64,000 nt of DNA. It comes from Isoetes taiwanensis (taxonomy: Eukaryota > Streptophyta > Lycopodiopsida > Isoetales > Isoetaceae). The stretch lies in NCBI GenBank assembly GCA_021234155.1, contig JAJEKV010000082.1:2415377-2479376 (forward strand), read 5' to 3'. Positions 1 through 10,894 of the stretch are shown here, one piece after another. A program made the translations under genes and the position numbers. Position 1 is the stretch's first letter. The number at the start of each line of letters is the position of its first letter. The notes beneath the pieces were generated by a model. The model was not told the origin of the DNA. It ran no database searches and saw nothing but the letters and a program-made list of their open reading frames with translations.

Positions 1-1600
1 TTGAAGATGAATTCCAGTTATTTAATGAAATAAAGGTCATTCGTACTTCCTATCAGATCTAAGCCCACTACACTTACTCTTGCAGAAAAAGATCTGGGTA
101 AAACTTCTCTTATCAGCAGCATTTTCTACTGCACCCATTTCTCTAATGTTGAAAGCAAGCAAATACAAAAGCAAGCTGAGTAAGAGTTAAGAATATAATA
201 AGGTGGAACGCAATAGAACAATAGAGCATTATTTTAGGAGCCCTGAATCCGGTATCCGATCAATGGCAAAAAAAATATCGGAGAAATATATTGCAGCATA
301 TTTATGTCTGTTTCCAGATAGTATTCGAGCAACATCAGAAGATGGGGGAAAGTGGTTGACACAAGTCCGGGAACCTGGTTCTATGGTTTATAAACTATGG
401 TGAGAACAAGAACAAAGGCTGTTGACCATGATGATCTGATGAAAGATGAGGTTCAAAAGGGTTAAACATGGTTTACTTTGCCAATTAGACCTTAATCAAA
501 TATCTACAAAAATGCAAATGGACCGAACCAAAGTTACCTCCATGGATGAGAACTTCAAGCAAAAAGCCAAGATTATGAGGCAGCTCAAAGAATGCAATTC
601 CTCTTTGAAAGGATGTGTTGCAGCAATAAGCCCGAACGAAGCCTGCTCCATAAACATTTGTAGATCGGGTCTTCGACGCATATACACCATATGCTCCTGG
701 AATTTAAATGCACAGGTAAAATTTGCATCATCGCATTGTTAGTGTTGAATATACAAGAGTTTCTGAGACAACATCACAAGAAGAGATAAAGATTATATAG
801 AGAGTGCTACAACTATAGCTTCACAACCATCCTCTATTCCGTGCTCCAAACCTTGGAATGCATTGGCTCAGGCTGAAGGTCCCAAACGAAAATATGTTCA
901 CAATACCTACTGAATACATACAATGCTAAATCCTAGAAGACCATTCGGCATAATACAAAAAACCATAAGAACTGCTGGAATCTGTCTAGAATGTCAAAAT
1001 GGAATCTGCAGCCCTCTGGAGCTCGATCCAGCCATGGCAATTGCCAGACCGACAATGGCAGCCATAATTGCAATGCATGCTTATAGGCAGGGAAGCAAGA
1101 AACTATGGGCCACAATGAGAAAATAGCTAGCGGCAAGGTAAACTTGCTCTGAAGACGAATAGCCCATGCTAGAGCACGTTTTGGGCTACACACGAATCTA
1201 CGGGAAAGCGTAGCAAGGACAACATAGGCTGAAAGTAGGCAAGAAATCCAAAGCGATACAGAAATGGATGCAGTTTAACAGTCCACAACAATGAGGGATT
1301 GTGACAAATGAGATTTCCGTGTAAATTCTTGACCTTATCTAATTTTCTTGGCCATAGATCTTGAAAAAAAATAATCTAATGGTAAAAATAATGCCACATC
1401 AGTTTTTGATGAGATGGAGGTGCTATATGGATAGGCTAGAATTGCAAGAAAGGTTGTAGGCTTGGTTGGGTTGGTGAAGAGAAATGCCTCTAAAATCATT
1501 GTAGCAATCTTTCCATTATATATACAGAACAAACAGTTGAATAAAAATAAAAATAAATAAAAATTTATGAAAAAAGGTGTCACTATTGTTGCAGGAATAT
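1..1600 (+). other. Unresolved region with coding-like stretches
   Basis: No gene is recognised here. Two open stretches on + look coding-like: 203-403, and 446-714, whose 3' end is followed at 716 by a GTAAA donor-like sequence. A third short stretch at about 784-908 contains a KPWNALAQAEGPKRKYV-like segment before a stop. They are in different frames and could be exons of one unidentified gene or relics of one. I see no start codon with a convincing context and no known domain. The rest of the interval is AT-rich with no clear repeats. Confidence 0.25.
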
Positions 1601-1699
1601 AAATAAAACAATGCAACACAAACCACCTTCTGCATGCACATCTTCGAGAACCTTGAATGCCCACTACATAAACAAGCTGGCGTTGTCCACTATTCTGAG

Positions 1700-3006
1700 G
1701 ACGATTTCAAGTAGCAGAAGTGAAGCACTAGACTACAGTGCTTCTGAAGATGAAGAAGGGCGTGGAGAAAGCAGTAGTGAATCTGGTGCTAAAGACGACG
1801 ACGCTGAGTCCGTGGAATCGGAACTTGAAGCACCACCACCACCACCACCAAAAAAGCAAAGATAGACTGTGGCTGCTAAAGAGCAAAAAAAAAAGAAAAA
1901 CCGTGCAACTTGCAATAGAGGAAGCACCTCATAAATCTAGCAAAAAGGCAAAGGGAAAGGGCAAGGCCCCAGGGGTTGCAATAAAAGATTTTTTTTTTTG
2001 ACAAAACTGCAGAGAGAATGGAATAGAATAGAATAGAATATGATTTTATCGTCCACGGAGACCAACTGGCCTATGGGACCCAAGTACAAAGAGAGAGCAA
2101 AGAAAGCGTGATATTACTACCGTGATTAAAAACCCACGCACTCCCAAGGGTTTTCGGGAAAACCTTAGTAGCAATAAGGATGCCGACATACCGCATGCTT
2201 ATATACATAATCACAAGTCTGGTGAGGTTAATGCCTTTGTGGGGGCATAACCGAAGTCCGCGTATCCATTACCTCCCGAGGGAGGTACGATCCCAACAAG
2301 CCTACAGGAGGCCGTGGTTTCAGTAGCTCATGCAAGGCCCGATGGGGGCACAACTAACCGAAAGCATACCGAGCCCGGATATGCTCGTGACACGGACAGC
2401 CCGGAGGGCGTGACTTTCATCCTCAATGGGCTCGTTGACAAAGATTGACAGACTCTGCCCTCACGCTGCGGCCCCAATCCATCTCCCCGCTCTCAATGCG
2501 GAGGTGGTGTGCACTGTCGCGAATGGAAGCAATCACCCGGCGCGCTTTTCATGGGTAGATGGGTGCGTGTAGTGGTGTGGGCCCCTCGTGAGCATGGGAT
2601 TAACTCGGTCGATAATTTGCCACCTTGACATGTGACGGGGCCTCTGATCCCAAAGCTTGGCCATGAAGCAAGCATCCAAATATCGCTTCAAGGCAGCGTT
2701 CCTTTCGGTGTATGCACCGGTCCACATCCGTGTGCGCGACATTCCATAGCGAGAACCACTGGGCTTGCTTGTCTTTCCAGCAGGCTTTGAGTCGCTGCGG
2801 GCCCATCGCCACTGCCAAAGCAAGGTTGGGCAGCCGGGCTTCATCCATAGCCACCACCTTCTGGAAGTAAATAATGTGACGTTCCAGCGCAGCCCTCTGT
2901 AATGGAAGAAATAAACAAGCACAAATACATGCAAGGTGTCATTTACCTTCCAGTCACATGCATGAATTTGCCACCCAAGGACGAGACTGGAGAGAGGCCA
3001 TTTCAA
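1700..3006 (+). pseudogene. Broken ParB/Srx-like mobile-element gene, copy B (interrupted)
   Basis: This is a second, broken copy of the gene found on the minus strand at 45.5-47.4 kb. It starts with an acidic Ser/Glu/Asp-rich stretch (about 1,720-1,830), a proline run, then a Lys-rich tract ending in KGKGKAPGVAI (about 1,940-1,985), which matches KGKRKAPGVAI in the other copy. A frameshift is needed near 1,865 and another in the T-run at 1,990-1,999. After AERME at about 2,012-2,023 the reading is interrupted by an inserted LINE and resumes at 2,902 with MEEINKHKYMQGVIYLPV, closely matching MEEINLHKYVRGVIYLPV of the other copy. It ends at 3,006 before a GTAAG donor. The later part containing the ParB-like motif is not found downstream. 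The function is unknown; the homology between the two copies is seen directly. Confidence 0.7.
2024..2900 (-). mobile_element. 5'-truncated LINE inserted in ParB-like copy B
   Basis: The insertion boundaries come from comparing the two ParB-like copies. The host reading stops after AATGGAA (2,017-2,023) and resumes at AATGGAA (2,901-2,907), a 7-bp target-site duplication. On the minus strand the element ends in an ATTCT microsatellite tail (2,023-2,041, read as TAGAA repeats on +), typical of non-LTR elements that end in a short tandem repeat. An open frame on - (about 2,600-2,890, with W- and C-containing segments such as LKACWKDKQAQWFSLW) resembles the C-terminal end of a plant LINE ORF2, but this is a weak match. 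The 3' part holds a GGTTTTCCCGAAAACC-type hairpin at about 2,124-2,178 that recurs in the insertion at 49,130-49,561. Confidence 0.6.
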
Positions 3007-3059
3007 GTAAGAACGAAATTTGAGCCAGCGGCCACAGCATAGCTATAACCTTCATTTGA

Positions 3060-3285
3060 AGCAATCTTACCTTCAAATCTACAAAAGTATGAGCCAACGA
3101 CCAAGTTTTAACAAAACATGATTAAATTTTCATAAACAAGCTATCAATCTTGAAAGGAAGATGTTAGACCCTTGAATCTTCATAATAGAACTAGAAATCT
3201 TCACCGAAAACATGATTGAAGCAAAAACAAAATTAAAAGTATAGAAAAATATGAGCAAATTCAACAAAACAGACTTAAATCTTGG
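3060..3285. repeat. Dispersed repeat, left half (split by a LINE)
   Basis: This AT-rich segment continues at 6,687-6,790 once the LINE and one target-site copy are removed. The rejoined sequence resembles 10,535-10,712 (shared: ctacaaaagtatgagc-like start, aaactttgcaagaa, gcacctagaaatgagag). Its nature is unknown; it may be an intron of ParB-like copy B or an older transposon fragment. Confidence 0.5.
3271..3285. repeat. Target-site duplication, left copy (LINE)
   Basis: AGACTTAAATCTTGG occurs here and again at 6,672-6,686 directly after the poly(A) tract. The 15 bases are identical, marking the insertion site of the 3.4-kb LINE. Confidence 0.9.
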
Positions 3286-6200
3286 TTGAGGTCCCTGGAG
3301 ACTTGTCTTTCACCTATTGTAATAGGCAGATTGGTGCGGGTCGGGCGTATGCTAGGCATGGCCGGTGCTATGCTTCCCCATGCGCATTGGATGGTGTGCC
3401 CTCTTTGCGCCAGAGTAACATTCTGTCTACCTCCATTTCTGATCATTACCCTCAGGTTTTGTCCAGTCAGGATGCGGTTGCCTCTCGTCCCTCTAGGACG
3501 GTGTTCCGTTTGAACACCCGGCTTCTGGCTGATGCAGATTTCTCGGCCCAAGTGCCAGGAGTTGTGGCTTGATACCTTTTCATCTCTGAAGGGTATGTCT
3601 GGTATGGTGACTGCGTTGGCCAGGGTGAAGCGTTTCGCCAAGGTCTTTGGTAGGCGTGTGCGCGGCAGAGCGGGGAGTTGCATGGTCTCTATCGAGTTGG
3701 AGAAGATTCAGCGCAGCGGCCTCCGATGGCATTAGGAGAATGCAAATATTGCGCCATATTGTTGCTCGAGCAAGTTAAAGTGCGGGGAGGCGTGTGAAGG
3801 CGGCCCTTACCTGGTTGAAAGAGGGGACACAAGTTCGCTTCGGTGTTCTTGAGCGGCTAAGGGTGGCGATATCAAAAGATCTATGGCGTCCATTGCTTTG
3901 CCTGATGGCCGGACTTTGGAGGATCCCGCTGATTTGCAGAGGTATGTGCATGCTCATTTCTCAAGGTTTTTCACACATCTGGCGCACTCTTCCCTATGAG
4001 CGGGAGATGCAGGAGCTTGTTTTGGGGGTCTGTTAAGCCATCTATTACCTCACCGGCGTGAGAGCTTGGGAGCGGGAGCTCTCCAGAGAGGATTTAGCGG
4101 AGGCATGTATGTGCATGGCCAAGGATAAATGTCCTGGGCTGGATGGCATCCCTATGGAGTTCTTTCAGACTTATTGGGAGTGGGCTGGTGAGTTTGTGTA
4201 CCAGGTGTATCTTGAGTTCTCAGTATCTTCTCAAATGGATAGGATCTTGAATCTGCATGCATTTCCTTGATTCCTAAGGTTAAGCGACCTTCTACTATTA
4301 ATGATTGGAGGCCTATCTCCTTGTTGTCCCCTCTGTGTATAAGATTATTTAAAAGCCCCGGCAGAGAAGTTGAAGCCGGTGTTTTCTTCCATTAGTAAGG
4401 TGTAGTCTGGGTTTGTCCCTGGGAGGAACATTTTGACTAATGTTGCCGTAGCTTATGAGGGCCTTTATTGGGCTAGGAGAACAGGTCAAGGCATTGCCTA
4501 TCTTAAGCTTGACTTTGCCAAAGCTTACGATAGTGTCCGTTGGGGAGTTCTTGTGCGCCATGATGTTAGCGTTGGGTCGTGGTCCACGCTTTCTGAGAAA
4601 CGATCCATGAAGTCGCATAGGTCAAGACGGACTATGGTGGTGTGTGTGGGGGTGAACCTTCCATCTTTTTCTCCTTAGGCAGATGGGTGCGTCAGGGGTG
4701 CCCTTTGACGCCGTTTTTGTTTACGATTGTGGTGGGCCGTCTTTGTTTTTTGCAAATGGAGGGGGGGTAGTGGATGGGCCGGATGTAGGATGGTGGCCAG
4801 CCAGATTATTAGCCGGTTGCCGATGACACTTTCCTCTTCTTGGTGGCGTAAGAGAGGAATTTCTTGAAATGTGAAGGGTTTGGTTGGATACTTTCTCCTT
4901 GGCCTCAAGCATTCTTCTGAATTGGGGTAAGTGGGCCCAGCTGACTCCGCCTCCCCCTTGTTTGGCTCTATTCCCTTGGAAGATGCTTCCAGGTAATGTA
5001 GGTACTAAGCTGTTGGGTATTCCCTTTGGAGGGGATGTTTCCATGGGGAGGGTGTGGGATGAGATTTTGCGGGGGTTGCGTAAATACCTCAATTGGTGGA
5101 AGGGTAGCAAGTTATCCATGGCGTGTAGGATCACTTTGTTGCCAAGTCAAGACTTTGTAGCACTCATGTGTATACAAAGATCTGCGATGTTAGCTCGAGG
5201 GTAAGATCTGGGCTTTGGATAAGATTGTTTGAAATTTTGTGTGGGGCCGGGATAATGAAGGGGCGGTTGTTAAAGTGGCTTGGTGGAAGTGTCTCCGCCC
5301 CCGGGAGGATGGGGGCTCGGCCATTCTGGATTTGGCACTACATAGTAAGGTGTTGGTCTCCAAGTTTGTTTGGAGCATTGCGCAGATGGAGCATCTTCTC
5401 CCAGTGCGGCCTTTGTTGTTGCGATCTCTTCGCCATTGTGTGGCGTTTTGGGAAGCCGTCTGTGCATGTGGAGTTGCCCGGCACTTTGTTGTATGGTCTC
5501 CCGGCCTTTTCCACATGCATCCCCTTTTCTCCCGGGGTGTTGCGGGCTTGGGATCATGTGCGTGTGCTCTTCCGGCTAGATTATGCCTCAGTTTATCACC
5601 ACTCTTCTCCTTTCTTGTGGGTTCCTCTACCCCCACAAGACTTGCCCTTGGCCGCCACCGTGCATACTTTCGGACCTGAGGCCCGTTGGAGGTGAGCTCT
5701 TTGTGCTCACCTTGGATGATTGGTATTGGGGTGGTCAGCTAGCTTCGTGGGAGTTCTTTTCGAGCTTCGCTTTTACCGAGGCGATGCAAGGACCGCCATC
5801 ACGGGAACAAGTGGCGGGGAGTATTCCGCTACACATACATATAGTCCCTCGAATGATGTGGTGGTGCGGGTTTGGAAGGTTCATCCGGATGTTGTGTCTT
5901 CTTGTTTTGTGCGGTCTTGTTACCGGGTGCGGCTATTCATGACACACCGCCCCTTCGTGCAAGTGGTCTCGCGGCTTAGGGTTCTCGATGGCTTCGGTTT
6001 GGGCGTGGACATGGAGATCACTTCCCCACCGAAGGTTAGGGTGCTTTTGTATGTGTGGTGCACCATCAGTATCGGGGTGAATGCCCTTGTGAGTCGGTTT
6101 TAGGGTGTGAGCCCCTCGCCCCTTGTTCTCGCCTTCATCGTGAGACCGTGGAGTATTGTGCGGTTTTATGCCCTCATTTGCGGGCTGCCCGGGATTGGGT

Positions 6201-6640
6201 TAGGGCTCTGTTTGGTGAGATTGACTAGCCGCCAGCTTGCCGCTTCATGTGTATCTCGGTGCTTGGTCTCTTACTTGGCAAACAAGCCTTGCATCCGTGG
6301 CTTGGTTTGGTTGGTGTGGCTGATTTGAAGCGGCGGCGTTGTGGATCTTCGGGGGATTCAAAGCACTGCAGCCTCTCTCGATTCCTCGACTTCAGTACAA
6401 GCTATTTCAAAGCTTTCTACGGTGTTCCCGGATTAGTGGAGCGGAAGTTTGCCATTTGGCGGGACTTCTTGGGTGTTGTAGATGGTGATGGTCGGTTTTG
6501 CAGGCAAGCAGAGTTTGCGCTTTTTTTGTGAGTTTGTTGTGGAGTGTCGAGGTATCGCTGTCTCTTTGGGGCAGTTCTCCGTCCTCCTCACTTGCTTTGT
6601 AACATTACCATTCTTTTAATATATTGATGACACAGTTCTT

Positions 6641-6671
<31 letters not shown>
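3286..6671 (+). mobile_element. LINE (non-LTR retrotransposon) with poly(A) tail
   Basis: A 3,386-bp non-LTR retrotransposon on +, bounded by perfect 15-bp target-site duplications and ending in about 30 A residues (6,642-6,671). It is richer in G+C than the flanks. Reverse-transcriptase blocks run in order across frames, and a zinc-finger (zf-RVT) end is present near 6,100-6,225. No endonuclease domain is recognisable in the first 770 bp, so the copy is probably 5'-truncated or internally deleted. The element inserted into a dispersed repeat that can be rejoined across it. Frameshifts and stops make it non-functional. Confidence 0.9.
4058..6230 (+). pseudogene. LINE ORF2 remnant: reverse transcriptase and zf-RVT
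   Basis: Decayed ORF2 spread over several frames. Recognisable pieces in order: KCPGLDGIPMEFF (about 4,120-4,160); an INDWRPISLL-like block near 4,295-4,325; SGFVPGRNILTNV (about 4,407-4,445); RT motif A, LKLDFAKAYDSVRW (about 4,502-4,543); motif B, WVRQGCPLTPFLFT (from 4,684); and the catalytic ADD (4,819-4,827, where the family usually has FADD or YADD). A PPKVRVLLYVW segment (about 6,027-6,060) and an ETVEYCAVLCPHLRAARDWV segment (about 6,137-6,200) match the C-terminal zinc-binding region of plant L1-like ORF2 proteins. Several frameshifts and stops exclude function. Confidence 0.85.
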
Positions 6672-6674
<3 letters not shown>

Positions 6675-6686
6675 CTTAAATCTTGG
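6672..6686. repeat. Target-site duplication, right copy (LINE)
   Basis: Exact copy of 3,271-3,285, immediately after the poly(A) tract. Confidence 0.9.
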
Positions 6687-6790
6687 CAAAAAGGTATCAA
6701 ACTTTGCAAGAAGGTGCATGAACTTAAGACACTATAATTAAATCAAGCTAGCACCTAGAAATAAGAGAAAACTATGGCAATAATCAGCCT
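6687..6790. repeat. Dispersed repeat, right half
   Basis: Continuation of 3,060-3,285 on the far side of the LINE. It aligns with about 10,615-10,712 (aaactttgcaagaa..., ...gcacctagaaat). From 6,790 to 7,165 I see only a short Pro-rich reading (about 6,955-7,000) and no gene. Confidence 0.5.
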
Positions 6791-7167
6791 AGAGTATATG
6801 CAACAACAATGAAGAAGAAAAGAAAGGAGAAAGAAGAATGCCCATTTATATATGTTTGCCATGTGACACTAAGTGGCAAAAAAGGTGGTCATGGATCAGA
6901 AAATGACCGAGAGAACAAATCCTTTATACAAAGTTATTTATTTGCAGTCTTTCCTTGCCTCCCACCACTACCACTACCACTACCACCACCACCTTTGCTG
7001 TCTAGGGCTTTAGCCCCGCTTGGTCATGACTCCTGTATAGTTTTTGTCATAGCTCATAATTCCAAAATCCTAATTAGGTGAAATTTTTGCCTTTGAAAAA
7101 CTTGTTCAGAGTCATCTCCATTGACATTAGACTTGACTCTTTTGGTCAAAATTTAGAGGAGCAAATA

Positions 7168-7272
7168 TAACGTTCCTTAACTACCCTGGCCTAACCAATT
7201 GGCCAAAACATCTGGATGTTTATGGAAAATCCATCCCACCCGCTTATGGTGGTATTAGGAAATGCCACACCA
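7168..7272. repeat. Direct repeat pair, first copy
   Basis: About 105 bp, repeated with a few mismatches at 7,472-7,577 (spacing about 304 bp). Shared core: GGCCTAACCAA-TGGCCAAAACAT. Next to the second copy the minus strand reads TTTGGTGTCAGAGTAGGGC, which resembles a methionyl-tRNA primer-binding region of a plant LTR retrotransposon, so the pair may be LTR debris. That link is inference. Confidence 0.6.
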
Positions 7273-7471
7273 AGATCTACTCGAGCAATCTCTCATGGGT
7301 CCGTCACAATCTCTCCCACTAGAACTATGCTCGTCTTCGAGCATCATAAGACCATAGACCACACCATCCCATGGTGTCTAGGACCAAGCCAAGACAATCC
7401 CATCCAATGGTATCCAAGTCATACATGCTCCTATAGAGACTCAAACTTGAGCCCTACTCTGACACCAAATG

Positions 7472-7577
7472 TAACATTCCTTAACCACCTTGGCCTAACC
7501 AACTGGCCAAAACATCCGGATATTTATGGCAAATCCGTCCCACCCTCGTATGATGGTATCAGGAAATGCCACATCAA
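7472..7577. repeat. Direct repeat pair, second copy
   Basis: Second copy of 7,168-7,272, differing at scattered positions. The interval between the two holds no recognisable gene; a spanning reading of 132 codons (7,216-7,614) is probably incidental. Confidence 0.6.
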
Positions 7578-7739
7578 GAAGCAAGTGTCAAGGTATTGCC
7601 TCAAGCTATGGTGATATAGGTATGTTTGCATCTGTATGCACAGGTCTGTGCTCCTGCACATTCAATATTGCCAATCATCGAGCTCTCTTTTCCCTCCAGT
7701 AGACTTTGAGATGTTGCTATGAGTGTGAGCATGGACATA

Positions 7740-8512
7740 TATATTCTTCATACGTTTTGGGCTTCCAAATGCAAAGGAATTCGATTGCCTCTTTACTTGT
7801 TATATGTCTACATTTGTAGAAGCCTATGCCTATTTTCTATGGCCCCGTGAAGAATCAAGAAGAAAAAAAGAGGAAGTAATTTTTACATCATGGCACATTG
7901 GCAGCATCCGATTGGATATATGATGCACACACCACAACAACATTGTTGCTTCCTTTTTTACACAGAAATTCCACAAGTGCAAATCATGACTATTCGATTT
8001 TAGTATATGAACATTCAATGTCAAATATGAAGGGAGGAAAAATATTAAGGTGGATTAAAATTTAGTGGACTGACATGTATGGAACAAAGCATACATGGCA
8101 TAACCGTTGCAGCCTTCTGCCTTAAAGCCTAAACCAAATAGCTCTCGTTTCGCAACCAGTTAATTAACATTTAGCGGGGTCTATTCTCTACCAGTGGAAT
8201 CATCCCCTTTACACACTATTGCAATCAAATGTCTTTAACTTTGGTGTCTTCTTCCATACATTAGATCAGACACCATACTCCAATAAAACTTTAACCTACG
8301 GTCATTTTGAGGCCTCAAATGATGGATTTGATGCAAGTTCGAGTTGATTTCATTGTCCAAGGTTTCGAGTATCTATTTTACTGGAAAGGCATTGGATATT
8401 ACTTTTCTCTGGTTAGATATGGACAAAACATCTAGTTGCAATACTCGCCCCAGGTTATGGCTTCTGTTGTAGCATAATTCAAGTCAATTAGGATTTACAA
8501 TTTGAATATTGT
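7740..8512 (+). repeat. Decayed duplicate of the WNK upstream and leader region
   Basis: This segment aligns along its length with 16,262-17,497, the DNA just upstream of the WNK kinase gene. Long shared runs include GATTTGATGCAAGTTCGAGT, GGTTTCGAGTATCTATTTT and AACATCTAGTTGCA. Similarity ends near 8,512 and 17,497, before the first WNK coding exon. Many differences are C to T or G to A in this copy (for example GCGCTCG in the WNK copy reads GCTCTCG here), as expected of decay after cytosine methylation. No kinase coding sequence follows. Confidence 0.85.
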
Positions 8513-8600
8513 AGTTCTTGCAATGGAACATTGTTATTCTTATGTAGCCTCTCACTATACTGTAGACATTCCTTTCTATATAAGCAGGTAAAGTTTTGTT

Positions 8601-8601
8601 T

Positions 8602-8638
<37 letters not shown>
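8601..8638. repeat. (GATA)n microsatellite
   Basis: Uninterrupted tetranucleotide repeat of about 9 units. Confidence 0.95.
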
Positions 8639-8716
8639 CATTTTTACGTCATGCCACCAAAATTGTCTACGCAAGCTAGCAAACCTTGACACATGATAAT
8701 ATGTGAACCTTTTTTT

Positions 8717-9008
8717 TTAGACCTTGACCATGAGAAATAGAATGATCAACATTAGATAATAAAGGCTTTTCAGTTGAATAACTAATTTCATCCACTTTCT
8801 TCCTGTTTCAACGAACACTTCGTGTTTCTCTAGACCTTCCCATTGCAGCTTTATAGATTTTGCTTGCATTAGCAAAGATTGGAGATTGCCTAATGTCAAA
8901 TGTCACCTCCTTAACACCTGTAATTCCAACCTTGTTTTCCTCTGCTCCACGTATGATAACCCCAATTTTCTCATGTCTTGAATCCCCCCAAAACCAAAAT
9001 GTAATCAA
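8717..9008 (-). pseudogene. Unidentified coding-like remnant
   Basis: On - an open frame runs from 9,008 with readable segments such as KIGVIIRGAEENKVGITGVK and FDIRQSPIFANASKIYK. It meets one TGA near 8,812 and then stays open in the same frame for about 30 more codons (NRKKVDEISYSTEKPLLSN). One stop in an otherwise coding-like stretch suggests a dead exon. I do not recognise the family. 9,010-9,880 contains a short duplicated AT-rich stretch (about 9,000-9,035 and 9,058-9,112) and nothing else that I see. Confidence 0.3.
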
Positions 9009-9879
9009 GATCTAACTAATCACATATACAATATAAGAAAATGATAAAAATTTAATGTAATTAAAATCTAACTAATCACATACACAATATAAGAAAAATG
9101 ATAAAAATTTAACTTTTGGTTTGATGTATCTTGCTATTTAATTTGTAGACCTAAAGTATGAACATCTTCAAAAACTTGGCAAGCTCCTTAGATCCATATC
9201 TTCAATCTGCTTATCCATTGACATATGCAAATGTACTTTCTAAGTATCAGACCTATTCTTAGCCCATTCCACCTTTCCAGCAGACTTATTTTCACCAAAG
9301 GAGCACTATTTTTTGGGAATGTTTGCCTTTTGATTAGTAATTTTTCTTGTCAGAATCTATACGCTCTTATTTGGAAACAACAACATGCAAAAAAAATCCA
9401 GGCATCACTTGAATATCACAAATGTATGGCTCAATATCTGGTTTTCCAAATTCTTCTAAAACTCTAGCCTCCATACCACTGTCAATTTTTTCAAGAATAG
9501 AACATATCAAGTTCTAGTTCTAACCAATCTTCAATGCAAAGTTAAGAACATCAACTGGCTAGAACAAAAAATAGAACTTAAAAAAATCAACTACAAGAAC
9601 AACTGCAATGATCTTTCCATTATATAGAAACAATAAACAGTTAGATCGACGAAAGAAACCTACAAATAAACAAACAAACTATTAGTATTGTTGCAGAAAA
9701 GTAAGCAATACATATTACCTTTTGCAGTCACAAATCTTCAAACAAAAAGCAACATCAGAAAGAAATAAGTACAAAAGGTAAACATACTTTATCTTTTACC
9801 TTAAGTATCTAAGATTCAAGAAACAAACCATGAAATTTAATCCAGTAACCAAAAAATAGAAATAGGGTCGGCATTTTCG

Positions 9880-10534
9880 TTTGGCGTGCATTCTGGTTCT
9901 GCCACGTGGCAGTCCCATCTATTGCGGACTGGAAATAGGCTGAACCCATTCCGCATAACTGGCTGCGCCTGTTTGGGTTGGGGTTCCTTTATTCAGGTTT
10001 ACGACCGCCGCAAAGAATCCTTGTACTCCTCCAGCTCTTCACAAGGCAAAACTCCGTCAGACTTGATCTTTTAAAACTATGTTTTCTGCCAAGATCTTCT
10101 AATTACCAAGATCCGACGTCTTCCAGGTATCAGCTTGATCAAGAACAGAACCAATATGTCCCTTCAACATAGAGAAGGAACATAGAAATCCTCCAAAAAC
10201 ATATTGAAGTTGATTTTCAAGTGTTGGAACAGGTGGAATACGCTGTTTTTGCCATATCCGACTTCTAAAGCTAATTTAGCGGGGACCAGACCTCTGTTTT
10301 TGCCAGATTTTTGAAGTTGTTGTTTTTGACGGATCTTCAAACTCTATTCTTGAGTCTAAACTTCAAATCTCACTCTAAACATGCCTCCCTGTTTCTATTT
10401 TATAGGGAAATGGAGGTTGGTCCTCCATTCCCTATTTTTGCTGGTCGCGGGATCCCACCTGCAAAACAGGGCATCGAGTTCCAACCTCCATCCCACTATA
10501 CAACAGAACTACAAATCCTTGTCGAAAGGACTTT
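9880..10534. other. No recognised gene
   Basis: Several short open frames (9,886-10,074; 10,311-10,565) overlap here but have no recognisable domain and no supporting splice signals. Confidence 0.3.
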
Positions 10535-10712
10535 TTACCTTAAGATCTATGAAGGTATGAGCTAGTGGCCAATATTTGATAAAACAGAGAGATTAAGCAA
10601 TACATACTTAGATCTCGAAATGATACCAAACTTTGCAAGAAAGCACGTGGACCTAAGATGCCATAACCAGATTACAGTAGCATCTAGAAATGAGAGAAAG
10701 AGAAGGCAAAAA
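10535..10712. repeat. Dispersed repeat, second intact copy
   Basis: Aligns with 3,240-3,285 plus 6,687-6,790. Because this copy is uninterrupted, it confirms that the LINE at 3,286-6,671 was inserted later. Confidence 0.5.
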
Positions 10713-10894
10713 TTGGTTCAGTATTTTCTGGTGCAGAGGGCCATTCTCCTATAAATGTTTATTTATCTGCAACCTTTCTTTGCCCATTATTCTTAGCCGG
10801 TCCACTATTGGTGCACTCTCCCCCCGAGAGCTACTTGACTGGCACATATTTCTCAAAGATGAAGATGCATGGTTAACTCCTCTATAGCTCTTAT

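Noticed and set aside
5190-5636. 148-codon minus-strand ORF
   Set aside because: It is the antisense shadow of the LINE, whose GC-rich sequence keeps several frames open.
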